64,000 nt of DNA from Candidatus Kapaibacterium sp. (GCA_016788785.1 JAEUSM010000012.1:124001-188000); one strand, 5' to 3'; numbered from the stretch's first letter, positions 35,338 to 44,836 are shown. Notes: generated from the letters alone by a model not told the origin. Numbers and translations: made by a program.

Positions 35338-35362
35338 AAGCCCTCATTTGAGGGCTTTTTCA
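35338..35362. terminator. Intrinsic terminator after moxR-like gene
   Basis: The 20-base core AAGCCCTCATTTGAGGGCTT, followed by T; identical to the terminator core at 25868-25887. Confidence 0.9.
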
Positions 35363-35384
35363 TTTACAAAATGTAGTCACAGTC

Positions 35385-35575
35385 GTAGAGACGCCCTACA
35401 TGGGCGTCTCAAAGTTAGTACGGTAAATTCCCCTCCCATGGAGGGGTGACCGTAGGTCAGGGTGGCTTTCTTTACTAATTATCCCCCTCGCCCCATTGGG
35501 GAGAGGGAAAGGGTGAGGGGGCAAATCATAATCTCCCTCTCCTCTATGTTGTCGAAGTGTGGGTGAGAGGGCATA
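35385..35575. repeat. GC-rich intergenic repeat island, copy 2
   Basis: It holds a perfect inverted repeat GAGACGCCC/GGGCGTCTC (about 35389-35411), a CCCCTCC/GGAGGGG hairpin followed by gtcagggtgg, and opposed CCCCCTCGCCCC / GGGGAGAGGG blocks. Order and motifs parallel copy 1 at 24322-24645. Between the island and 35691 the sequence is AT-rich with no feature except a short coding-like frame (35648-35697). Confidence 0.75.
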
Positions 35576-35691
35576 AAATCACAATATCACTATTATTTTC
35601 ACGAAATATCAAAAAATATTATAAATAATTTGGATTATTCAAATTAAAGCTGTAATTTAATCCTTGAAGAGATTAAAGATATAAGTAATGA

Positions 35692-36252
35692 ATTAGTGAT
35701 GTAAACGAAAAAGCGAGAGTTAAGAGAAAAAAGGGATACAATTTTACAGCTCCGAATGGTTGTAATTTTCAGACAGGTTATACAGGTGTTATTTCGGGGT
35801 ATGGGGGAAATGAAGAAGAAGAATGGAATATGATTCATGATGAAACAAATCCTAATGGATCCCATACATTTACATTTGTTACATACCAATATGAAGTAAG
35901 AAGATGGGGTGGATTGTTTAATTATAAAAATCCACCGGATGATAAAATTGCATTTCATTATTCTGTGTTTGCTGTAGATAGAACTACTTCAGCTGATGAA
36001 GAAAATACAATCATTAATGATTTTCAAGTGTTTCCAACGATTGCGAATAATAACATTTCAGTAAAACTATTAAATCTTACTCAGAATGTTCACAAAATAT
36101 CAGTTTTCAATTCAATAGGAGATTTATTAATTGAGAATAGTTTTTCAAATACTTCAAAAACAATCGATATATCTCACTTATCAAATGGAGTGTATTTTGT
36201 ACTTTTAGACGGAAAAAGATCAAATACACAAAAGTTTGTTATTAATAGATAG
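35692..36252 (+). pseudogene. 5'-truncated remnant of a T9SS-secreted protein
   Basis: The frame is protein-like from 35692 but has no start codon until ATG at 35830, well inside the conserved-looking region. The C-terminal 80 residues are a T9SS type A sorting domain (FQVFPTIANNNISVKLL...LSNGVYFVLLDG...KFVINR). Just upstream, a different frame reads LEEIKDISNE and then stops, which suggests a frameshift near 35690. I therefore read this as the decayed end of a larger secreted protein. A functional 140-residue product from 35830 would lack a signal peptide. It ends nine bases before lipoprotein 2. Confidence 0.65.
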
Positions 36253-36261
36253 GATATTTAA

Positions 36262-37359
36262 ATGAAAATCTACTTAAGAATTTTAATATTTTTAATATCA
36301 ATACTTTTGATATTAAATTCTTGTGGAGATGAAGTTTTGGTAGATAAACTTAGAAATGATGGACACCCCTGTAAAGTACCAGAATGGATTTTACCTCAAG
36401 AAGGAAATAAGAGTAGTACCTTTGAATACAGTATGTATCAAATTAAAGCAGTAAGTTCAGATTTAGAAAGTATACTTTATCACTTAAATGGATATTATTT
36501 ATACTCACGCAATGATAATTCTGTTAGTTATATTCCATTGGGAGAGTTTATTTATAGTGATCCTAATATTAAATCTACTCATGGAAGTTACAAGGAATTT
36601 GCTTGTCCATATAGTATGAACAAATATGTGTTTTTGGTGCAGTTTTTCGCAGTAGATGGTAAGGAGTATCTACATTGGTATATGTACGATCATTCAACGA
36701 AAACAGTAACAAAAGTTACACCAATAGAGTATCGTGAAAAAGGAATTTCTATTTATGACACTACTGCTCCAAGAAGTCTATTTCAATGGTTAAGTAACTC
36801 CACTGAAGAAAATGATTTACTATATACCTCAAAAGGAGTATATTGTTTACAAAAAAATAAAATAATAGATTCTACTTTTAGCTTTCCAAACATATTTTCT
36901 GTTAGCCCAAATGGCAAATATAAATGGCATTTATATTCAGAAAATAGCGGTATTCAGAACCAGAATACGGGGTATTATTTGAATGGAATAGAAATTATTG
37001 GAATTGAAACCATGAATTCAAAATTATTTTTTCCTAGTATTAACAATAACATAGTTTGGTCACCAGATTCAAAATTCATGTCAATTATAGCTTACAAAGA
37101 TGAAGAATTTAGTATTGCAAAAAGCTCAAAAGAAATGATTATAATCGATGTTGAACAATCTCTTCTTCAACGTAAAATTATTAGAGTAAAATCTGTAAGT
37201 TTTAGAGATTCTTATTGTGCTTACAGAATTGGACGTCAAGGTTTGTTTTTAAATGACAACAAGTTTGCAGTCTCATGGTCTTACAATTATGATGATAAAG
37301 GAATCATTTATGAGATTGACTTGGACTCTTTGGATAAAAAAGTACTTGTTGATTTCTAA
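36262..37359 (+). CDS. Lipoprotein of unknown function, paralogue of the one at 24764
   Basis: 365 residues, lipobox LILNSC (Cys21). Beta-rich and propeller-like (WSPDSKFMSIIAYKDEEF; KEMIIIDVEQSL; closing YDDKGIIYEIDLDSLDKKVL). It is homologous over its length to the lipoprotein at 24764-25843 at low identity with shared CPY, HWY-YD and VTKVTP-EYR blocks. It may be cotranscribed with the remnant upstream. Function unknown; probably anchored to a membrane. Confidence 0.75.
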   Translation: MKIYLRILIFLISILLILNSCGDEVLVDKLRNDGHPCKVPEWILPQEGNKSSTFEYSMYQIKAVSSDLESILYHLNGYYLYSRNDNSVSYIPLGEFIYSDPNIKSTHGSYKEFACPYSMNKYVFLVQFFAVDGKEYLHWYMYDHSTKTVTKVTPIEYREKGISIYDTTAPRSLFQWLSNSTEENDLLYTSKGVYCLQKNKIIDSTFSFPNIFSVSPNGKYKWHLYSENSGIQNQNTGYYLNGIEIIGIETMNSKLFFPSINNNIVWSPDSKFMSIIAYKDEEFSIAKSSKEMIIIDVEQSLLQRKIIRVKSVSFRDSYCAYRIGRQGLFLNDNKFAVSWSYNYDDKGIIYEIDLDSLDKKVLVDF

Positions 37360-37391
37360 TTCTAGTTTAGTTTTTATTAACCACCAAAAAA

Positions 37392-37421
37392 AAAGCCCAC
37401 TTTCGTGGGCTTTATGTTTTT
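37392..37421. terminator. Bidirectional terminator between lipoprotein 2 and the haloperoxidase-like gene
   Basis: AAAGCCCAC TTTC GTGGGCTTT, a 9-bp stem with A-runs to the left and T-runs to the right, usable from both strands. It closes the long minus-strand operon. Confidence 0.88.
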
Positions 37422-37432
37422 TTGAGAAAGTT

Positions 37433-38758
37433 TTAGTTGACTTTCTTAATGTTCAGTTTTTTAACTATAAATTTTCCAATTTGGTGTCCAACTTTCTGAC
37501 CTTCTTCACAGCCGTGGGTAAGATGAATTCCACCGTACATTCTACTCATTGAAACTTCTTCAGCTGCATCCATAAATGATTTGAAACTTCTAGATGGTAA
37601 ACCAAATGGCATTTCAGAGGTATCTGTAAATGGAATTGATCCAAAAAGAGCTGTTAAAACTTCAGCATTTGATGAAGAGATGGTGCTATGTGCTGAAGTA
37701 TGTTCAGGGAATGATGGAGTTTCTAATACACCTTCCCATTTTGGATCGATATATTTTTTAATGTAAGAAATTGGACGAATGGTGTTCGAACGGTACTTCT
37801 CAGCCCAGCAAGAAAGAAACCCATCAAATTGTGAGCAACTCACAGCACAATATGCCAAAGATGAGGAAAGAAAGTCAATATCTTGTTCTTTAGCTACAAT
37901 TCTTGTTATTGCAATCCAATGTCCACCAGGATTCATTTGGCGTTGATTGTACATACGGTGTCCATCCCATTTGTTTGAGACAGGTAAACAATTCCAATAC
38001 CAAGCAATGAGTTTCTTTTCTGCATCAACAGTTTTAGAAATGTCATATACTTCCATCATTTGCTTATAAAATTCAGAATTTTTATCGGTGCTAAAAGGAA
38101 TTGGTGGTGCAGGTTTGAATGAGGTAGGTTCTTTGATAACTAATGTTCTCATTGTTGAAAGATACGGTAACACTGGTTCCATAAAATTAGGAGGTGTTGG
38201 TTCCCAATTACCTGGTCCTTTAGGCCATTCAAAGTCCTTTTTTGCCAACATTTCTACATAATTATCTTTTCTCGCCCATTGGAGAATATGTTTTCCAACA
38301 GCAATTCCATACGATTTTGATAATTCAATATCAGAACCATCTTTCAAAGATTCCACATATTCATGTTGAGCTTTTAATAAGCTGTCACAGGATGTTGTTC
38401 TATACATTAATGCTTTGGCAACTGTATGAAATGCGTAGGAAGAAGCTAATTGAAAATGGTATTTCCCATTTTTTTGAGGTTTTGGAATTCCACTTAACCC
38501 ATTCAATTTTTTTTCGAAACTTTGAAATTTTGAAGGATTCAAATGTCTTCCTGCTTCAAAAGCAGCAATATTGGTATAAGCATGGTTTCTTGCAGCAACT
38601 GGAGGTAAAAAACCGTCATCGATATTAATTTCAATAACAATTTCATTCCAATCATGAATAAATCGAGGATTTAGATTTCCTTGATGTTTAGAATCTAATG
38701 AGAAGAGTGAAACCGATGAAATAAAGAATACAAAACAGAACAAGAGTAATTGAGTCAT
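37433..38758 (-). CDS. Exported vanadium-dependent haloperoxidase-like protein (PAP2 superfamily)
   Basis: 441 residues from the ATG at 38758, with a signal peptide (about 1-20). The vanadate/phosphate-binding residues fit the haloperoxidase pattern: Lys321-x6-Arg328 (EKYRSNTIRP), the FPEHTSAHS motif (Ser355, His357), and Arg406-x5-His412 (SRMYGGIH). The glycine of the usual SGH motif is Ala356. Vanadium haloperoxidases use hydrogen peroxide to oxidise halides; related PAP2 proteins are phosphatases, so either chemistry is possible. Its start overlaps the stop of the FG-GAP gene by one base (TAATG), meaning tight translational coupling. Last gene of the operon. Confidence 0.82.
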   Translation of the reverse strand: MTQLLLFCFVFFISSVSLFSLDSKHQGNLNPRFIHDWNEIVIEINIDDGFLPPVAARNHAYTNIAAFEAGRHLNPSKFQSFEKKLNGLSGIPKPQKNGKYHFQLASSYAFHTVAKALMYRTTSCDSLLKAQHEYVESLKDGSDIELSKSYGIAVGKHILQWARKDNYVEMLAKKDFEWPKGPGNWEPTPPNFMEPVLPYLSTMRTLVIKEPTSFKPAPPIPFSTDKNSEFYKQMMEVYDISKTVDAEKKLIAWYWNCLPVSNKWDGHRMYNQRQMNPGGHWIAITRIVAKEQDIDFLSSSLAYCAVSCSQFDGFLSCWAEKYRSNTIRPISYIKKYIDPKWEGVLETPSFPEHTSAHSTISSSNAEVLTALFGSIPFTDTSEMPFGLPSRSFKSFMDAAEEVSMSRMYGGIHLTHGCEEGQKVGHQIGKFIVKKLNIKKVN

Positions 38759-41700
38759 TATTTTGTTGTAATAGTTTGAAGTAATTTCGAACCAGAAAAC
38801 AAATCTATAGAAATACAATCTGCAGTAGAAAGGATAAATGGTGCTTGTTGGGATAAAAAGCCATTTCCAATGTAAAATTCGTGTATTCTCTTTTTGCCAT
38901 TCTTGAAGGTGAGAACAGCTTTAGTTGCTTTAAGATTCGACGCAATAGTATTAATTTTAGACGAAGTATTTTGTAAATTCTTTTCAATTATTTGTAAATG
39001 ATTAGAATTGTTTCCAATTATTCCGACTAAAGAATTTGTTGATTTGGAGTGTACCATAGACATAGCACGAACATTTCCAGCCAGATTTACACCTGATTCG
39101 TTTGGTTCCTGAGGAATAAACCCACCTTTTTTGTCATTGAGAAGTAAGGAACCCAGCCCAGCATGATAATGAACCATATCAGGTGCAGCGCCACTAAAAT
39201 TTCCTGCAACTATGATATCAACATATCCATCTTCATTAAAATCTTCGGTTAAAATTCCATAAATTGGAGAAATTTGAGCAATTTCCGGTAAAGCTTCTTT
39301 CGTAAAAGTACCATTACCATTATTTCTTAAAATAATTGATTCTAATGTCGTTACTTTTAACTGATAGGAGGAAGCTAACTGTTCAGGTGTAAAAATTTGC
39401 TCTATTGTTTCGTTCGCAAATTTATGAAAGGTCGTATAACGAGCATTATACGATGGTATTTGGTTTGTAAACTGTTGTTTTCCAACTATTGGATAACGTT
39501 TACCTTTTTGGTAATATGTTAGAATGATATCTAAACTTGTATTATTGTCGAAATCTTTTGTAAAACATTCCATAGGTTCAGTAACTGATGCTTTATACCA
39601 AGTATTTAGCCCCATATTTCCAACGACATAATCTATATCACCATCATTGTCTAAATCTGTACCAGTAATTGAATTCCACCAACCAAATAAGTTATCTGAA
39701 CCTGTTTGTTTTGTTGTTTCTGTTAAAGTTTTTCCATTATTTTTAAAGAATCGAATAGTAGTCCATTCACCAGTTAAAACTAAATCAGAAATTCCATCAT
39801 TATCATAATCTGTCCAAAGTGCAGAGGTAACCATTCCAGCAGAAGATAAGGCTGGACACACTTTCGCTGTAACATCTTTAAAAACACCTTTGGTATTTTC
39901 TAAAATGTAACTTTTGGGAGCAAATGGATATTGACCAGGTATCAATCTACCACCAACAAATAAATCCAAATCGCCATCTGAATCGTAATCACAAGCAACA
40001 ACAGTTGAAGTTGATGTGAGATTTTTAGGTAAGTTTTTCGATTTTGTAAATTGACCTTTGCCATTATTTATGTACAGCCTGTCTTGAAAATACTCATCAT
40101 CAATATTGGTTTCATTTCCACCACTTGCTACATACAAATCCAGGTCACCATCATTATCTGAATCAAAGAAAATTGCTCCTTGATCTTCTGCATCTTTATC
40201 AATATCAAATACCTGTTGTGAAGATAGTGTGAAATTACCATTAGAAGCTTGTAGGTGCAATTCACCACTTTTATATTTTGGTCCAGCAATAAATACATCA
40301 TCAAATCCATCACCATTCACATCTCCAACTGCTACAGAAGGACCATTGATGGAAAGTCTGTTTGGTAATAGTCTTTCACGTTTAAAATCATCAAAGAAAT
40401 TTTCTTTATGAGTATATTTCAAAACTCCAGATGGTAGTTCACGAATTATTGGTGCAGGATTTTGTCTGTATTTTGGAGTAGGTAATAATGCATTAACTTC
40501 TGAGACTGACATTATTTGATTTGCTGGGATATTTCGAAAAACTTCTCGTTTATGTCCTATCCAATCAACATACATTGAATCAACAACTTTATCGGAACCT
40601 AAACCAAAATGCATTATATTTTCTGAACAAGAAATATAACCTCTGTTTTGATAATGTTCTTGCATTTGTTGTTGAGCATTGTGAAAAATAGTAACTTTAG
40701 TTCCAACACCTAATTTGTTTTGAATATTACCCTCAAACTTTAATCGAAGAAAATTTGAATTTTTATTCTGTTCAACAGTCATGTTTTTGTAAACTAAAGG
40801 AAAAGAATCTATAACCATCACTATCAAATCTAAATCCCCATCCAAATCCAAGTCGCCGACAGCAGCTCCATTGGAGTTAACTTTATGAATTAGTCCCCAA
40901 TCTTCAATTCTGTTTTGGAACCGTAAACCTCCCATGTTTTCGAAGACATAGTTTTGCATTAAAACTACAGGGAGTTTTTCATGGAGATTGTAATACTGCT
41001 CTCCTTGTTTAATAAATCTATTGACATCTAAGTCATTAACATCTCTTTTATAACCATTAACAATAATTAAATCTTTTTTTGCATCATTATTAAAATCTGT
41101 AAAAAACGAAGCCCAACTCCAATCAGTAGCTGCTACACCTGCGATGAAGCAAACGTCTGAAAATTTACCATTGCCACGATTAAGATTAAGGCAGTTTCTC
41201 ATTATTTGTGTCGAATCGAAATAAGGTCCATATTGAGAGAGTGAGGTGATTTGCGTTAAACGTCGTTGATGAGAATCCATCAACATATCTACGCTGATAA
41301 TATCTGGTAATAAATCATTATTAAAATCAGAAATATCCGAACCCATTCCCAATAATGCAGAGTTACGTAACATCGATTTTTCACGTCGAGAAAATGTTCC
41401 GTTTCTATTGTTAATATATATAAGATCTGGCTCTTCGAAATCATTTGCAACAAAAATATCAGGATAACCATCCATATTCAAATCGCCAACAGATGCACTA
41501 AGTGAATACCCTTTATCATCAATTCCAATTGACTTTGAAACTTCAGTAAACCTTCCACCTCCGTCATTTCTATAGAATTTATCAGGATTACCAGGATTTA
41601 TGTAAGCCGAAATTCTAGTTGTTCCGTTAACAACTAAATAGATATCCAAATCACCATCTAAATCATAATCTAAAAGAGCAATTTGCATACTTAAACCTTC

Positions 41701-42183
41701 ACCGGCTAAACCAAATTGTTCTGCAACTTCTTTGAAAGTGCCATCTCCATTATTTAGGTAAAGTTGATTTTTACCAGCAATAGTACAAAAATACAAATCC
41801 AAATCACTATCATTATCTATATCAAACATAGAAACACCCATAAATAGTAAGGTGTCATTTTGAATCAACCCTGCTTTTGTTGTAATATCTTCAAATTGAA
41901 AATTTCCGTTGTTTTTGTAAATTTTATTGGGTTGGAAAATATTTGCTAAAACTACATCAGGAAGTCCATCGTTATCGATATCTCCGATAGCAACTCCACC
42001 ACCCATATAAATTTGCATAATGTAGCCGTAGTTGAATCTCTGGTTTTCAATAACATCATTACGAACTGTTATACCAGATTTCTCAGGTGGAATTGTTTGG
42101 AATAGAGGTTGAGAAAAGGATATTGATGTAGAAATGAGTACTACTGTAATGAATGGTAGAATTTTAGTAAGTAGATTAATCAT
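38758..42183 (-). CDS. Giant exported FG-GAP/VCBS repeat protein with ASPIC/UnbV domain
   Basis: 1141 residues from ATG 42183, with a signal peptide (about 1-25). Many FG-GAP-type repeats carry calcium-binding D-x-D-x-DG loops (DIDNDGLPDVVLAN, DLDLDGDLDLI, DYDSDGDLDLFVGG), suggesting two beta-propellers. Between them (about 480-570) is an ASPIC/UnbV domain (LRLKFEGNIQNKLGVGTKVTIF; MHFGLG). It should be secreted or surface-bound and calcium-stabilised. Genes of this type often accompany TonB receptors and haloperoxidase-like genes in Bacteroidota, as here. It is probably a binding partner of the other exported proteins of the operon. Confidence 0.88.
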   Translation of the reverse strand: MINLLTKILPFITVVLISTSISFSQPLFQTIPPEKSGITVRNDVIENQRFNYGYIMQIYMGGGVAIGDIDNDGLPDVVLANIFQPNKIYKNNGNFQFEDITTKAGLIQNDTLLFMGVSMFDIDNDSDLDLYFCTIAGKNQLYLNNGDGTFKEVAEQFGLAGEGLSMQIALLDYDLDGDLDIYLVVNGTTRISAYINPGNPDKFYRNDGGGRFTEVSKSIGIDDKGYSLSASVGDLNMDGYPDIFVANDFEEPDLIYINNRNGTFSRREKSMLRNSALLGMGSDISDFNNDLLPDIISVDMLMDSHQRRLTQITSLSQYGPYFDSTQIMRNCLNLNRGNGKFSDVCFIAGVAATDWSWASFFTDFNNDAKKDLIIVNGYKRDVNDLDVNRFIKQGEQYYNLHEKLPVVLMQNYVFENMGGLRFQNRIEDWGLIHKVNSNGAAVGDLDLDGDLDLIVMVIDSFPLVYKNMTVEQNKNSNFLRLKFEGNIQNKLGVGTKVTIFHNAQQQMQEHYQNRGYISCSENIMHFGLGSDKVVDSMYVDWIGHKREVFRNIPANQIMSVSEVNALLPTPKYRQNPAPIIRELPSGVLKYTHKENFFDDFKRERLLPNRLSINGPSVAVGDVNGDGFDDVFIAGPKYKSGELHLQASNGNFTLSSQQVFDIDKDAEDQGAIFFDSDNDGDLDLYVASGGNETNIDDEYFQDRLYINNGKGQFTKSKNLPKNLTSTSTVVACDYDSDGDLDLFVGGRLIPGQYPFAPKSYILENTKGVFKDVTAKVCPALSSAGMVTSALWTDYDNDGISDLVLTGEWTTIRFFKNNGKTLTETTKQTGSDNLFGWWNSITGTDLDNDGDIDYVVGNMGLNTWYKASVTEPMECFTKDFDNNTSLDIILTYYQKGKRYPIVGKQQFTNQIPSYNARYTTFHKFANETIEQIFTPEQLASSYQLKVTTLESIILRNNGNGTFTKEALPEIAQISPIYGILTEDFNEDGYVDIIVAGNFSGAAPDMVHYHAGLGSLLLNDKKGGFIPQEPNESGVNLAGNVRAMSMVHSKSTNSLVGIIGNNSNHLQIIEKNLQNTSSKINTIASNLKATKAVLTFKNGKKRIHEFYIGNGFLSQQAPFILSTADCISIDLFSGSKLLQTITTK

Positions 42184-42196
42184 AAGGGTAAAGTAA

Positions 42197-42231
42197 AAAG
42201 TGGTATATTCCTTTTGCAAATATACCACTTT
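42197..42231 (-). promoter_or_regulatory. Perfect 13-bp intercistronic hairpin
   Basis: AAAGTGGTATATT and AATATACCACTTT pair perfectly around a 9-base loop, in the gap between the TonB receptor and the FG-GAP gene, 13 bases before the FG-GAP ATG. On the minus strand it is followed by only TTACTTT, so it is more likely an mRNA-processing or stabilising hairpin, partial attenuator or operator than a full terminator. Confidence 0.6.
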
Positions 42232-42270
42232 AAAGTTAAAATATAGAGAAAAATTAAGGATATTTTCAGA

Positions 42271-44796
42271 TTAAATCGTATAACTTAAAGAGACATTTGC
42301 CAATCGAGGAACTAATGTTCCACCTAAAATTTGAAAGTGTTTTACATCTAATAAATTGTAAACGTTGAAACCTGCTTTTAGATTGTCAGAAAATTGGTAT
42401 CCTCCATTCAGGTTAACAATACCATACGAAGGCACTTCTCCTCTAAAATCACCCGCTAACCATGTAAACGAATCAACAAATCTGTATTGGATCGTTATAT
42501 CAAACAATCTTGGTTCTGAATAAGTTGCAGACAAATTTACTCTATTTGGAGAAGTATTTGCTGAAATAATATCAAAACCTGAAATCAAAAATGGATTTGT
42601 TGTTTTAGCATCTAACAAATTGAAATCAAAATAGGAATAATTGGCTTGTAATTCCAAATTTTTGGTTGGAAAATAGGAAATTCCCATATCAACTCCAAAA
42701 TTTTCAATCAACCCTATATTTGCATTAGATATTACAAATGCTGGATTTCCATCAACTGTAGATAAACGAGATTTATCAAAATTCGTTGGTAATGCACTAT
42801 AAACAATTGAATCGATTTGTGCTGCATATTGCGCTAATTCTGGAGTTAATGTTGATGCTGAAGACCAACTTTTATATTGATCATTTGCACCAGGTAAGAA
42901 ACCTGAGATAAAGTTAGACAATCTTGCATAATAACCCTCAATATTTACACTTAGGTTATTTGTTATTATACCACGATACCCAAGTTCAAAAGAGTTGTTA
43001 GATTCTACTGTTAAATTTGTATTACCTAATCCTAATGATTGAGGTTGTATTCCAGATATTCCTTGTTGAGTAGGAGAGAATAAACCTAAATTTACATTTT
43101 GAGTTAAACCAGTTTGATTTGTAAGAAATTGATTCACTTGGTCTTGAACTGGACGGAAGTTAATTGGACCCATTGCACCTAAAGCAGGTCTAAATCCATA
43201 CCGTCTGTATAACTCAGAAAAATTTGGTCTTTGGAATGCTCTACCGCCTGTTAAACGAAATGTATGTTCAGCAGTTGGAGTATAGATAACTGAGACTCTT
43301 GGAGAGAATTGATTTGGGTTGATAGATGCTCTATCTACTCGTGCAGATCCAACAATTCTCAAATCATCTGTAGCTTTAAAATCAAGTTGTGCATAGGCAC
43401 CTGCAAAATTTGCTTCAATCGAATCAGGTCTAAATACTGTTCCTCTTGAATCCATAAACATATATTGACCTTGAAGACCAGCAGTTAATGACAGATTATC
43501 AGTTAATGTCTCATTATACTGTAAATCTACATTGATATCATAAGCGTGGTCTAAAATAATAGTCCCTGGAGGAGCTGCCAAAATTCGCATTGTATCAAGA
43601 GTATTTCTGTCATTATAGGTAGCTTGACCTTGAAATTTATCGGATACGAACTTTAATCTACCGAATTTTTTACTTGTTTTTGGAACGTGAATTCTACCAG
43701 CCCCAGCCATCATAAATTCGTTACCAAATTGAGTATATCCAAATTCAGATTCTAAATGAGAAGTAGAATTCAATTGATAATCTAAACGAGCAGCACCATA
43801 ATATGAGAATGAATTTCTTTGTTCATCAGTAATTCCATTTTGTTCGATTGCGTTTGGCCATAACCATTCATAACCATCGCTAACAATTCTTGCACTGTCA
43901 GTAGCACGAAGTGCAGGATTTGTAGCTTTTCTGTCTCTGTTTAAGTTACGGCTACCCATAGTTCCTACGTTTACTCGGTAGGAAAAGTCATCAATAACAC
44001 CTGCGTGACGAATATCTGCACGATAGGTATTGTAATCACCACCCAATAAAGAAACCTTCGTTCCAACAACATCTTTTGGTGCATACGTACGTAGATTTAA
44101 TACCCCGTTAAACGCATTTGGACCGAATAATGCAGCAGAAGGACCACGAATTAACTCGATATTTTGGAAATCTTCCATTGGGAAAGTCAACGAGTTCCAT
44201 TCAGGAGCACCAATCTGTTGTAATGCAACATCACGTCCGTCAACGAGGATTAGTAAACGACGATTAGTAGAATTATTAAAACCACGTGTATTTACCTGAA
44301 AGTCAGCATTACCGTTTCTTGTAACATCAACACCCAATTGACCTTCTAAGGCATTCCCAACTTGATTGGAACGAGCCGCTTTTTGAATTTCGACCTGAGA
44401 AAGTGCTGTTACAGCAGCAGGAGTGTTTTTAGCCAACTCGGCTCTTTTTGAAGCTCCATAAACGATGACATCTTCTGTTAATCTTGATTCCATTTCTTCT
44501 AAGTCAATAGTAAGATTCAGATTCTGGCCATCAGTCACGGTTACATTCGAAAATTCTCTCTTTTTATACCCTAAATACGTAACTAAAAGATTATAAGAAC
44601 CTGCTTTCAAATTTGGAATTGAGAACTCTCCATTCTTTTTTGAAATAGTTCCCTTGTTGGAATTGGTAATACTAATTCGAACACCTTCCAATGGAGTGTT
44701 TGAAGTTTTGTCCTTTATTATTCCTTTTATTGCACTTTGAGAATATAAAGAAGTTGCAATAAAGAAACTAAAAAGTAGTATGAATATAGATTTCAT
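42271..44796 (-). CDS. TonB-dependent receptor with N-terminal carboxypeptidase-like domain
   Basis: 841 residues. Signal peptide (about 1-19), then a CarboxypepD_reg-like domain (about 22-105; IKGIIKDKTSNTPLEGVRISI), a plug (about 110-235; VNTRGFNNSTNRRLLILVDGRDVALQ and IELIRGPSAALFGPNAFNGVLNLRT) and a barrel ending in VSLSYTI. The N-terminal domain and sequence style are typical of large-substrate importers, but there is no SusD partner and it is not a SusC type by length. It is the only outer-membrane importer of this operon. Substrate unknown. Confidence 0.92.
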   Translation of the reverse strand: MKSIFILLFSFFIATSLYSQSAIKGIIKDKTSNTPLEGVRISITNSNKGTISKKNGEFSIPNLKAGSYNLLVTYLGYKKREFSNVTVTDGQNLNLTIDLEEMESRLTEDVIVYGASKRAELAKNTPAAVTALSQVEIQKAARSNQVGNALEGQLGVDVTRNGNADFQVNTRGFNNSTNRRLLILVDGRDVALQQIGAPEWNSLTFPMEDFQNIELIRGPSAALFGPNAFNGVLNLRTYAPKDVVGTKVSLLGGDYNTYRADIRHAGVIDDFSYRVNVGTMGSRNLNRDRKATNPALRATDSARIVSDGYEWLWPNAIEQNGITDEQRNSFSYYGAARLDYQLNSTSHLESEFGYTQFGNEFMMAGAGRIHVPKTSKKFGRLKFVSDKFQGQATYNDRNTLDTMRILAAPPGTIILDHAYDINVDLQYNETLTDNLSLTAGLQGQYMFMDSRGTVFRPDSIEANFAGAYAQLDFKATDDLRIVGSARVDRASINPNQFSPRVSVIYTPTAEHTFRLTGGRAFQRPNFSELYRRYGFRPALGAMGPINFRPVQDQVNQFLTNQTGLTQNVNLGLFSPTQQGISGIQPQSLGLGNTNLTVESNNSFELGYRGIITNNLSVNIEGYYARLSNFISGFLPGANDQYKSWSSASTLTPELAQYAAQIDSIVYSALPTNFDKSRLSTVDGNPAFVISNANIGLIENFGVDMGISYFPTKNLELQANYSYFDFNLLDAKTTNPFLISGFDIISANTSPNRVNLSATYSEPRLFDITIQYRFVDSFTWLAGDFRGEVPSYGIVNLNGGYQFSDNLKAGFNVYNLLDVKHFQILGGTLVPRLANVSLSYTI

Positions 44797-44814
44797 ATAA
44801 ATAAAAGAATTTGA

Positions 44815-44832
44815 ATACTACTAAAGTAGTAT
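44815..44832 (-). promoter_or_regulatory. 18-base palindrome upstream of the TonB receptor
   Basis: ATACTACTAAAGTAGTAT has two 8-base arms and a 2-base centre. It lies 19-36 bases before the receptor start and looks like an operator. It shares ATACnACTTT with one arm of the hairpin at 42197-42231. Confidence 0.5.
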
Positions 44833-44836
44833 AATG

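Noticed and set aside
24322-35575. Whether the two GC-rich islands are ends of a composite transposon
   Set aside because: The 11 kb between them is ordinary housekeeping content in several transcripts, no transposase is present and the islands are not inverted or exact copies.
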